Shown here in pieces: positions 54,178 to 63,057 of a DNA stretch of 64,000 nt. A model generated the notes under the pieces. That model saw only the letters and a list, made by a program, of their open reading frames with translations. It ran no database searches and was not told where the DNA came from. Position 1 is the first letter of the stretch. The number at the start of each line of letters is the position of its first letter. The position numbers and the translations under genes were made by a program. This DNA is from Gracilaria domingensis (Eukaryota > Rhodophyta > Florideophyceae > Gracilariales > Gracilariaceae): contig VCMS01000195.1 of assembly GCA_022539475.1 (NCBI GenBank), positions 62,001 through 126,000 on the forward strand, read 5' to 3'.

Positions 54178-55146
54178 TCAAGGCGGCGCCTGGGTCTGCG
54201 TCTCCTCAAAGGTAAGTTGCCAAACATCGTCCGGTGTGGACTGTCTATCCTCCTTCCGCCGATGTCGACATGTACTCTGCACCAGTCGCTCGTATGCCAA
54301 CTGCGGATCATCGTGTGCGGCCGCCTCCGCTCTGAAGAAGGGCTCACACTCCACGCACGCCACAGCTCGAAGTCGCACATCATTACCGCGCCCCCGGCGC
54401 TCCTGCACAAGCGGCGTGTCGCGAAGACGCTGCCGTCGCAACTCTTGATTAACGGCGCGATGTACCGCGGCCGGCGTGCGGAAGCCCTGCAGCACGGCGC
54501 TATCCGCGCGCTGCGGCGGAATACTGTCGCAACGCCGTTCTTGCGGTGACTCGTGCGCGTGCGATGAACGCGACGGAGGCGGCGGCGGCGGCGGCGGCGC
54601 CGCCGCCGCCGCCGCGATGGGCGTGGCGTGGAAATCAAGCTGCTGCGGACGTAGCGGCGACGGCTCAGGCCCGGAGCCCTCGTGCGGACTATCCCGCTGT
54701 TCGGATGCGATCATGGTGAGAGCCGGGCGACGGAATTGACGACGCCTCCTCTTCAATCGCGTCGAGCCCTCGCGATCGCCCGCCTTTGCCGTCGATGGCG
54801 ACTGCGAGCGCGGCTGCGACGCGCCGCCAACGTCGGCAATCGGCTGCGGCGTGCGATGCAGCAGCGCGGGCGGCGGAGCAACCACGGTGGGCAGCTGCGG
54901 TGACGGTTGCGTCAAGTCAATGGACGGGTGGTCGTCGTCATCGCCATCATGGCTGCCAATGCCGCTCTCGCACAGACGTTGCAGCCGCGTGCGCAGCGCG
55001 CTTTGAGCGCGCGCGAGCTGCTCGACGTGCGCGACGAGCACGTGGAAGACGCTTTCTAGCGCGTCCGCGGCGAGCGGTTCGCCGCGGGATAGCGGCGCTA
55101 GTAGCGGTTTGACGGCGGCGGAGAGCGTGGCGGCTTCGGATGACAT
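54178..55146 (-). CDS. CtIP/Sae2/Com1-like DNA end-resection factor
   Basis: With Mre11-Rad50, this family trims double-strand break ends to begin homologous recombination. The C-terminal Sae2 domain is visible: VACVECEPFF (CxxC), then STCRHRRKED (C-x-H-R) and QSTPDDVWQLTF (xTPxxxW). Ser/Thr-Pro and Ser/Thr-Gln sites, typical of cell-cycle and damage-kinase control, are frequent in the middle. The N-terminus (VFHVLVAHVEQLARAQSALRTRLQRL) is helical and could be the oligomerisation coil. Start chosen at MSSEAAT (55146); an upstream ATG at 55260 adds 38 basic residues. A poly-Ala/poly-Pro run lies mid-protein. GC-rich, no stops, intact. Confidence 0.72.
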   Translation of the reverse strand: MSSEAATLSAAVKPLLAPLSRGEPLAADALESVFHVLVAHVEQLARAQSALRTRLQRLCESGIGSHDGDDDDHPSIDLTQPSPQLPTVVAPPPALLHRTPQPIADVGGASQPRSQSPSTAKAGDREGSTRLKRRRRQFRRPALTMIASEQRDSPHEGSGPEPSPLRPQQLDFHATPIAAAAAAPPPPPPPPSRSSHAHESPQERRCDSIPPQRADSAVLQGFRTPAAVHRAVNQELRRQRLRDTPLVQERRGRGNDVRLRAVACVECEPFFRAEAAAHDDPQLAYERLVQSTCRHRRKEDRQSTPDDVWQLTFEETQTQAPP

Positions 55147-55564
55147 GACGGCGGGAGGCGAGGGGCAATGTGCTCGAGTGCTCGCGGTGCGACGGTGGGC
55201 GTCTGGTTTTGGCGCGTGAATTGCAATTCGCACCGTGTATGTTTTTCGAAATAGCGCCAAATCGCTTTGTCACGGGAGCAGTGTGTACCGTTGGTACCAA
55301 GTTGGTACTACTAACGGTACATGGGTTGAGTGTGCTCCTGAACGTGCTGATAATCAGCTCAGCTTAGACTCTGCTCTTCTTGTCAGAGAACCATTGTCAC
55401 ATCACAATCTCTCCACCCCCGTGGGTAGCATACGAGAGGCACCAACGAACCGTTCCGTCATGGAAGGAATGCGCAGCTTTTACAGAGCTCACAACGCGGG
55501 CCTCGGATATAGTTATGTGTCAAGGAGCTGCGCTGGCTAAAAGGATACAAAACGTCTACGAGTA
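55147..55564. other. Intergenic region
   Basis: Upstream of the CtIP/Sae2-like gene and downstream of the recombinase gene. It has a GTACCGTTGGTACC cluster near 55288-55320, and a similar motif recurs at 59537-59552. No gene seen. Confidence 0.4.
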
Positions 55565-57205
55565 CTAACCGGTTAGAAATGCCCCCCAAGACTTCAGAAG
55601 CACTGCCATGTTACTCGAGCCCTCCGAATCGATGTGTGCCATGTAGGTTCGCTTAAGTTGTTCTGGGGAGGTATTGATATGCTGGGATATCTTTTGAAGA
55701 AACTGATCTTCATTGAGATCAGAAAACATTTGACCTCGACGGTATCGTTGAAGCATCATGGTGGCATGCTCTTTTCTGAAGTCCATGGAGGTAACAAACC
55801 GAAGTCTGTGGTTGTACGAAACCATAAACTTTTGCAATGCCGCCGTTACGTCCGCAGGTTTCATTCCGAGCCCGGTTCTCGTGTGAAGAAAAAGCGGCTT
55901 AAGTGTCACCCCTTGGACGATCCTTACAACCTCTGGCATCGATGCGCGAACCACTTGGATATGAAATTTCAGGTAGGGCACTATAGTTGCCGGTAAAACC
56001 AAGTAAGGTAAGTCAAGATATCGAGGCCGTTTCTCATGCACAACTTTCAATTCGATATATGATCCGCATCTGGCAAGGAACTCAAAGTGCTTGAGTTCCT
56101 GTCGATTAGGAACTTGAATCTGACTAAATACCTGAGGTCTCTGTCCCCCGGACACCAATATAAGCAACGCAACGAAGTTCATACACCAGTCCCTCAATTT
56201 CGAGCAAATGAATGATCGTGCGGCATCTTTCCCATGAATTACTTCGTGCCACTGATGGGACCTGACGACAAAGTCGAGGACTTGCATGGCTCTTTCCTTC
56301 AGATCACTCACAAACGAAGGGTTATTAGATATCACTCCCGAGAGCACAGATCGATTCTTTTCATGTTTCTTCTGCTGGCATTTTGCGCGCACGATGCGCC
56401 GCAATCCATGGCCCCTGTTCTGGAGAACGACGGACATTAGCTTCAAACTGCTTCTGGTGCTATCATCTCCTGTGACAATGTATCCTACATCGCATACCCT
56501 TTTCAGACAGTTAGCCTTTGTTAAAGCATAGCTAGGAGAGCTTCGCGAGACAAAGAAATTAACAAACCCTTCTACTAGCAACTTTGATGCCACACTTTTG
56601 AAAAGAAAATCTTCTTTCCAAACATCTGCTGCTGAAGACGTCGACGTGGTTACGACCCACCGCAAGAACTGTGACACCGTTCTCGCAGTTTGCTCAAACC
56701 CTCCTCTTCCATTCTTTCCGTTTTGAAGCCTCGGTTTGTAGTACACGTCAAACACTCGACGCAGGTCGAGGCAGTTGTGGATATCTATTCCAATACCCCT
56801 GTATGACTTTCCTGACATTCCTTTTCCTTGAAGTGTTATTGTGTCTAAACGCGAAAGAAGATCTGCATCAAGAGCCTTCAAGCATGAAAGCTGTGCATGC
56901 CAGTTCCTACAGCTCTCAGATACGACACGATTGCAGCTCGAGTCACACGAAAGAGATTTCGCACAGTCACCATTTGAAGAGTTTCTCTGCGAACTCATCT
57001 TCTTCTTCGCAAACAAGCTACAGGTTGTCTTTGATGCTTTGCGAGGCCTCCTGTTATCTTCTCCGACATATCCATCACTTTGGCGCCTCTTCGTGCCCGT
57101 CTTTTGTTTCTGGCTGCCGACTCTCACCGATTCTTCTTCTTTCGTGAGGCTCACACCACCGAAGGAAAATTCTTCAGCCCAGGAGGGCTCCAGGTGGCTG
57201 TCCAT
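55565..57205 (-). CDS. Crypton-like tyrosine recombinase
   Basis: An intact frame; the ATG at 57205 (MDSHLEPSW) is preferred because the upstream codons to 57499 fall in a 132-bp repeat. A disordered N-terminus with NLS-like NRRPRKASK, then a SAM-like core-binding part (FEQTARTVSQFLRW...LVEGFVNFF), then the catalytic domain: Arg in SGGQRPQVFSQ, FRKEHATMM and QRYRRGQ for the second His/Arg box, SQHINTSPEQLKRTYMAHI with the likely nucleophile Tyr. Crypton elements use such enzymes for excision and insertion without terminal repeats. The box-II His/Arg pattern is unusual, so activity is uncertain. Confidence 0.6.
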   Translation of the reverse strand: MDSHLEPSWAEEFSFGGVSLTKEEESVRVGSQKQKTGTKRRQSDGYVGEDNRRPRKASKTTCSLFAKKKMSSQRNSSNGDCAKSLSCDSSCNRVVSESCRNWHAQLSCLKALDADLLSRLDTITLQGKGMSGKSYRGIGIDIHNCLDLRRVFDVYYKPRLQNGKNGRGGFEQTARTVSQFLRWVVTTSTSSAADVWKEDFLFKSVASKLLVEGFVNFFVSRSSPSYALTKANCLKRVCDVGYIVTGDDSTRSSLKLMSVVLQNRGHGLRRIVRAKCQQKKHEKNRSVLSGVISNNPSFVSDLKERAMQVLDFVVRSHQWHEVIHGKDAARSFICSKLRDWCMNFVALLILVSGGQRPQVFSQIQVPNRQELKHFEFLARCGSYIELKVVHEKRPRYLDLPYLVLPATIVPYLKFHIQVVRASMPEVVRIVQGVTLKPLFLHTRTGLGMKPADVTAALQKFMVSYNHRLRFVTSMDFRKEHATMMLQRYRRGQMFSDLNEDQFLQKISQHINTSPEQLKRTYMAHIDSEGSSNMAVLLKSWGAFLTG

Positions 57206-58085
57206 TCGGCGATAGATGACAGATTGAGCTTCAGACAAGGGGTCGGGTATGGGTGAGCTCCACTTGATCTGGAACACTTGAAGTAGTAGCGGGCGTGAAG
57301 TGGATGGCATACACAACCATCCCAGAACTCCCGGCAACTCCCAGACGCTTGTCCATTGCCCATACATCGCTTCCCGCCTTTTTGTCATCGCACGCAAAAT
57401 GTTACAAACAACGTGCTCTTGTATAACGCTTCGTAACCGAACGGACACCCGGTAGCCCCAGATGCTCAACTCTCGGACGCTTGTCCATTGCCCATACATC
57501 GCTTCTTACGTTCTTGTCATCACACGCAAAATGTGACAAACAACGTGCTCCTTATACGATGCTACGCAATCGAACGCACATGGTGTCCGCAGATTGCTCC
57601 CAATTCGGTATGGCTGACATTTTATGAGGACGTCGAACGCTAAACGGTCTCATACTACAACTTATTCGTCTCACATCAAAATGCTACAGCCCCCTTCCCC
57701 TCGCTTCTCACTGCGTTGCTGCGTTGTCTCCCGCTTGTCACTTGTAAGTTCCGTCGATGCCCGAACCGGTCAGTCCGCTTGTAACGGATAAGGTTGTTGC
57801 AATTTCAGCTTTTTCGATATGCTGTTCCCTGGCATATGTTTGTAACACTGTATGCTAGAGCTACTCGGGATTATACAAACCTCGGAAGAGTTGCACACGT
57901 GATGGACAAACAGCTCAGAGATGCGCAAAGTTCTATAGTGTTTGAGTGAAGGACTAACGCTACACCTGACAGGACTCGCTTTCTTAGAGTTCATTCTTTG
58001 AAACGACTTACGCAACGGTAATTTGGATCGCAACCACGCAGATTCAAAGGAATGTACAGGTGATGGACAAGCGACTCAGAGCTGC
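56990..58085 (-). repeat. Inverted duplication, left arm
   Basis: Nearly identical to 60990-62080 in inverted orientation. It covers the recombinase promoter region, two 132-bp units and the first about 170 codons. The match ends after CSLFAKKK, where the two recombinases become distant relatives. At the other end similarity fades near 58085. Confidence 0.85.
57320..57590 (-). repeat. 132-bp tandem repeat at the recombinase 5' end (left)
   Basis: Two units, each with CACGTTGTTTG, TTTTGCGTG(T/C)GATGACAA and ATGTATGGGCAATGGACAAG. The same pair lies at 61490-61760. In protein terms it gives MYGQWTSV twice. Probably 5'-leader sequence. Confidence 0.65.
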
Positions 58086-58330
58086 GCAAAGGTCTTTAAT
58101 GGTTGTGCCTGGCATATGTTTTTAACGCTGTATGCTAGAGCTACTCGGGATTATACAAACCTCGGAAGGGTTGCACACGTGATGGACAAACAGCTCAGAG
58201 ATGCGCAAAGTTCTATATTGTTTGAGTGAAGGACTAACGCTACACCACGCAGATTCAAAGGAATGTACAGGTGATGGACAAGCGACTCAGAGCTGCGCAA
58301 AGGTCTTTAATTGTTGTGCACAGGACACAT
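57828..58330 (+). repeat. Interspersed duplicated modules before the 58.3-kb frame
   Basis: Module A (CCACGCAGATTCAAAGGAAT to TCTTTAAT) at about 58034-58105 and 58244-58315. Module B (CTGGCATATGTTT to ACGCTACAC) at about 57829-57968 and 58107-58244. Both contain GTGATGGACAA followed by CTCAGAG and TGCGCAAAG, so A and B are themselves related. Confidence 0.7.
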
Positions 58331-58414
58331 TTCAATCTTAAAAGCTCGTTCTTTATAAGGTCTCATCTCTGGTTGGAAGTGCTCTCCAGTGATAAGGAGT
58401 TCTGCAGAAGCAAA

Positions 58415-59020
58415 ATGGAAAGCAACCAAGAGCTTTCAAACTCCGAGGAGTTTGCCGGTAACGCTTTCAGTCTAATGGAAGGAGTGGAGTTCGCGAGCGT
58501 CGACATTAAGGAACGTGTCACGAATTGTAAAGGACTTGATTGCTGTAGCACTGAGAATTTCAATCCTTGGCCATGCGAGAAAGTGAAGAACATGCCAAAT
58601 TCGGCGAAGAAGGAACGCATGGAACTGCAGAAGATGTGGCCAGAAGGGAGGAACGAAATGGCTCCATTACCGATGCAAACCAAGCTCGTATGTGCACTTT
58701 GTTCTGGTTCGGGCTCTTCGGCTGAAGCTACAGCTCTAGGCAGTATCTGTGCATTGGAGACGAATGAAATGAGAGTGCCGGGACTTGAAAAGAAAAGAAG
58801 TGCTGTCGGGAGCGCTGAAAAGAACATTTTTAGTCCTCTGATGTTAGCCAGAGCTACGCGAACTGTGGGGACAGACATCAATGTCCTCGAGAAACGTGAG
58901 GTCATGAATATCGATAATCAGATGCGTGGTACTAAGAGAGGGGCTGAAGAGGTATCTGAGGAAGATAACCACAGGCGACACAAAGCGGCTAGGACAGACA
59001 GTTACCTCAGTGATGTCTAG
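58415..59020 (+). CDS. Hypothetical protein related to the recombinase N-terminus
   Basis: About 201 codons from MESNQELSNSEEF. No domain recognised. The C-terminal TKRGAEEVSEEDNHRRHKAAR parallels TKRRQSDGYVGEDNRRPRKASK in the tyrosine recombinases in spacing and charge, and its upstream repeats resemble theirs. It may be the N-terminal remnant of a third recombinase or a separate short product of such an element. Divergent from the 55.6-kb recombinase. Confidence 0.4.
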   Translation: MESNQELSNSEEFAGNAFSLMEGVEFASVDIKERVTNCKGLDCCSTENFNPWPCEKVKNMPNSAKKERMELQKMWPEGRNEMAPLPMQTKLVCALCSGSGSSAEATALGSICALETNEMRVPGLEKKRSAVGSAEKNIFSPLMLARATRTVGTDINVLEKREVMNIDNQMRGTKRGAEEVSEEDNHRRHKAARTDSYLSDV

Positions 59021-59990
59021 TTATTTTGAGATTCTTGAGTTTGGTCTTGCATTCGAACTTGATCCCCCATGATCGACGGTGCATCGCCTGTGATATCATA
59101 AGACGTATAGCACCATATTTATCCGTTATGTTCTGTGCATACTGCCTTGAAACAAGTATGCGAGCTTTCGGTATACACTATTGAATAAATCGCGTCGTCT
59201 TTGTCTTGCAATATAATGTACACGTTTGGGAATGTTGATGTTTCGTATTCCCGGAGAGCGCAAGAGAGACATGGACACGCAAGATGTTTCTGTACTAGCG
59301 AAAATCCTTTCCCTACGGCATAGAGCTCTCCGTGCAAATAGAGAGGCCTCTCCTTGCTTTAGAGAGGCCTCTCCTGGCTATGGAGAGCTCTCCATAGCGG
59401 CGAGACAAACGGATATGGAGAGACGAACCAAACTCTCCAAAGCTCTCCAAAAGTTTTTGGAGAGGGAAATTCCTCTCCATAGCAGCATGGGGCTATTACA
59501 GTAGGTTACGTCACGTCGAGTAAGGTTGCGAAGGGTACCAACGGTACATGTCATTTACACCTAACCAGTTAACAGTGTTAACTGTTACCAAATTGGTGTG
59601 TGGTTTACGTGGACAAGCCTGTATCTCTGTACACGTATTGGGCTTTTGGGTTCTCCTAAACCCATCACCTAGCAAAGCAAATCACAAAGTCATGTCATGA
59701 AGTTGGTAAGTCCACCGGCGTCCCCAACGAACGGCAAGACTCGAAACTAGTGCATGCAGAAGGGCCGCGAAACGTTCTCTCGCTAATCAAACGGAGGCAA
59801 TATAGCTCCCTTTCTAGATAAGAAAAATACTTTTACACGCATCTGGGCGGCTGTTATAGACTTATCAACCTTAGCACCTTTTCTTACTTCTGTCGCTTCA
59901 TATCACTGATTTAAGCAGGAAAGGAATTTCGAGAAAGGGCGCTCTGCTTTCAAGTGGAGCTGCCTACGTTTTGCAGCATTCTTTTTCGTA
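59021..59990. other. Intergenic region with a palindrome cluster
   Basis: At 59320-59480 several short palindromes occur within 160 bp: GAGAGGCCTCTC twice, GGAGAGCTCTCC, plus ATAGAGCTCTCC and AAAGCTCTCCAAA-type relatives. GTTAACAGTGTTAAC lies near 59568. No gene is called. Confidence 0.5.
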
Positions 59991-60767
59991 ATGGAGATCG
60001 TGAAGACCAGTTTCATGTACGAAGTAAAGGATGGGAAACCTGTATTCTCTCATACATCTATTCTTCATTCGTACAAGGACGATCTCTATGTGGCCCATTT
60101 GCCTCGAAGAGTATACGAAAGAGAATACAAGGACTTCGATTTCGAGGCGCTTGATGGCATTCTTGTGAATCCAGGACATGTTTACCCTGAATATGACAAA
60201 ACTATGTTTTCAATTGTATCAGGCTCTCTAGGGAAAGAAGTGTTTGAAAAAGAACCCTTTCTGTTGTCCTATGGTTGTGAACCGAACATTGACGACACCA
60301 TGGTCTGGAAAGAAATGTATGAAGAAGCACTAGTGTGCGAGAAACTTCGAACAAATCCGCACCCTAACATCGCACGATATATGGGATGCCGCGTTGTTAA
60401 TGGATACATTGTATCGTTATGCTTTGAGAAGTATACAGAAACGTTACGCGATCGTTTGAGTAGTGGAAGGAAGAGACTTGATAAAGATGGATGTCTACAA
60501 GGAATCGAACATGCACTCGATCATTTGCATTCATTGGGCTTATGCCATAACGATATCAGTCCTTGCAATATAATGTTCAAAGAAGATGACACCCCAGTTC
60601 TCATTGACTTTGATTCTTGTCGTCCGATAGGTTCTTCGCTTGGAGGGAAGCGAGGCACACCCGGCTTTTCAATGGAAGACGTCTCTGTGTCATCAGTACA
60701 GAATGACCATTTCGGGCTAAAGAAGATCGGAGAATACCTAGAAGACGAATGTAGAGCATTGAATTAG
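59991..60767 (+). CDS. Protein kinase-like protein, short and divergent
   Basis: An intact 258-codon frame. Kinase features: Glu-rich helix with NPHPNIARYMGC (the C-helix/strand-4 region), LDHLHSLGLCHNDISPCNIMF (catalytic loop, HND in place of HRD, with the following Asn) and VLIDFDSC (DFD for DFG), then GGKRGTPGF as the activation-segment end. A glycine loop and the strand-3 lysine were not found, and the C-lobe is short. It could be a pseudokinase or a small transposon-borne kinase. It lies in the loop between the two recombinase arms. Confidence 0.6.
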   Translation: MEIVKTSFMYEVKDGKPVFSHTSILHSYKDDLYVAHLPRRVYEREYKDFDFEALDGILVNPGHVYPEYDKTMFSIVSGSLGKEVFEKEPFLLSYGCEPNIDDTMVWKEMYEEALVCEKLRTNPHPNIARYMGCRVVNGYIVSLCFEKYTETLRDRLSSGRKRLDKDGCLQGIEHALDHLHSLGLCHNDISPCNIMFKEDDTPVLIDFDSCRPIGSSLGGKRGTPGFSMEDVSVSSVQNDHFGLKKIGEYLEDECRALN

Positions 60768-60989
60768 TGTGAGAAGCATACGATTCACATGCTCAAAGTG
60801 AGGGAAAGGAACGGCACAAGAAACTGGGAAGAGCCACAGTTGGTTGGCGAAAGCGAAAGTCTTGTATTGGTTTCATCGTGGATAAGATGCACGTGCTATT
60901 GCTCGGTAAGCAGATGAGTGACATACTTGGGTGACGTATGCAACAAAGGCTCGCATGGCCGTTATAGACTACCATCAAAGTCCCTCGCG

Positions 60990-62080
60990 GAAATTCTGAG
61001 TCGCTTGTTCATCACCTGTGCAATCCTTTGAATCTCCGTGTTTGCAATCCAAATTACCGTTGCGTAAGTCGTTTCAAAGAATGAACTCTAAGAAAGCGAG
61101 TCCTGTCAGGTGTAGCGTTAGTCCTTCACTCAAACACTATAGAACTTTGCGCATCTCTGAGCTGTTTGTCCATCACGTGTGCAACTCTTCCGAGGTTTGT
61201 ATAATCCCGAGTAGCTCTAGCATACAGTGTTACAAACATATGCCAGGGAACAGCATATCGAAAAAGCTGAAATTGCAACAACCTTATCCGTTACAAGCGG
61301 ACTGACCGGTTCGGGCATCGACGGAACTTACAAGTGACAAGCGGGAGACAACGCAGCAACGCAGTGAGAAGCGAGGGGAAGGGGGCTGTAGCATTTTGAT
61401 GTGAGACGAATAAGTTGTAGTATGAGACCGTTTAGCGTTCGACGTCCTCATAAAATGTCAGCCATACCGAATTGGGATCAATCTGCGGACACCATGTGCG
61501 TTCGATTGCGTAGCATCGTATAAGAAGCACGTTGTTTGTCACATTTTGCGTGTGATGACAAGAACGTAAGAAGCGATGTATGGGCAATGGACAAGCGTCC
61601 GAGAGTTGAGCATCTGGGGCTACCGGGTGTCCGTTCGGTTACGAAGCGTTATACAAGAGCACGTTGTTTGTAACATTTTGCGTGCGATGACAAAAAGGCG
61701 GGAAGCGATGTATGGGCAATGGACAAGCGTCTGGGAGTTGCCGGGAGTTCTGGGATGGTTGTGTATGCCATCCACTTCACGCCCGCTACTACTTCAAGTG
61801 TTCCAGATCAAGTGGAGCTCGCCCATACCCGACCCCTTGTCTGAAGCTCAATCTGTCATCTATCGCCGAATGGACAGCCACCTGGAGCCCTCCTGGGCTG
61901 AAGAATTTTCCTTCGGTGGTGTGAGCCTCACGAAAGAAGAAGAATCGGTGAGAGTCGGCAGCCAGAAACAAAAGACGGGCACGAAGAGGCGCCAAAGTGA
62001 TGGATATGTCGGAGAAGATAACAGGAGGCCTCGCAAAGCATCAAAGACAACCTGTAGCTTGTTTGCGAAGAAGAAGTTGG
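60990..62080 (+). repeat. Inverted duplication, right arm
   Basis: Partner of 56990-58085, with few differences (for example HPYP against RPYP in one reading frame). The high identity against the divergence just beyond CSLFAKKK suggests recent duplication or gene conversion. Confidence 0.85.
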
Positions 62081-63057
62081 GCTCGCGGAGGAATCTGACC
62101 CCACGTGCGATCTGCAAGCCATATTTGCCATCAAGAGCCGTTCCTCGAGGCGCGAAATTCGCACGACATATGGGTTATGAAACTTATATGACACCGTTTG
62201 AAGAGTTTGATTTTGAGGAAATCGAAGTCTCGAATGACGATCATGTTCGGAAGCACCGCAATAAGCACCGCAATAAGGAGGGACATACAGGAAAGAAATA
62301 TATGCAGAGAAGGTTCGGGACACGTAAGGTGCAGAGGGACGTTCCAGGCCCAATGATTGAGTCCAGTGCCAGTTCCGAACGCAATCCAAATGCACGGAGC
62401 TCGACGTCTGGCGTAGGGCCATCTTTTGTAGAAACAATTGACCTAACCGCGGACGCAGATGATACAAGAGAAAGCGGCCATGAAAGCGGCAATGTGCAGA
62501 GCCTAGGCGAAAGGGTATCCAATGAAAATGCTAATCACGACTCTCTCACGAGAACCTTATGGAAAACATGGATCATCTCCCTGACTAGGAGAAAGCCCGG
62601 AATATTCGCCAGCCAAGAAGCAAGATTGATGATTATTCGGAAAGCCACGCGAGGAGTAGCGGTCTATGATGGGATTGGAGTAACCACCGCCAATTGTCTT
62701 GGTCTTCGAAGCACGCTGGACTACTTTTGTCGTACGGAGAGTTGGGTAAGTGAGGCTTCAAAGAAGAAAAAGATAAAGACACTGACGACTGCAGTTTCTC
62801 AGTATCTGCGATGGTGTGTTGCTAGCTGTTCTTGCAACAAGTTTGACGTCTGGAAATCTGAATGTTTGTTTGAGAATATAACGAAGCTCATCTTAGTTGA
62901 ACAGTTCATGGGCTATTTCCATCTCTGCTGTGGAAGGAAAACTGTTTCAGAGAAAGCAGATGCTTTACATTTGGTTTGCAGGGCTGCTTACCCATGGATT
63001 AGTAGAAGCCAGAAAGTAGAAGCAGATAAGGTTATGTTGATTCTCTCGAGCTACTAG
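61870..63057 (+). pseudogene. Crypton-like tyrosine recombinase paralogue, catalytic domain missing
   Basis: From MDSHLEPSW (61870) the first about 70 codons equal those of the 55.6-kb gene. An unrelated acidic/basic stretch follows (DETYMTPFEEFDFEE region, HRNKHRNKEGH, FVETIDLTADADD, which resembles a SUMO-interacting motif). Then a core-binding part clearly homologous to the other recombinase: TLTTAVSQYLRWCV, DVWKSECLFENI, LVEQFMGYF, ADALHLVCRAAYP. It ends at LILSSY before the Arg and Tyr boxes, so the catalytic domain is absent. The frame is intact to its stop. Confidence 0.55.
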
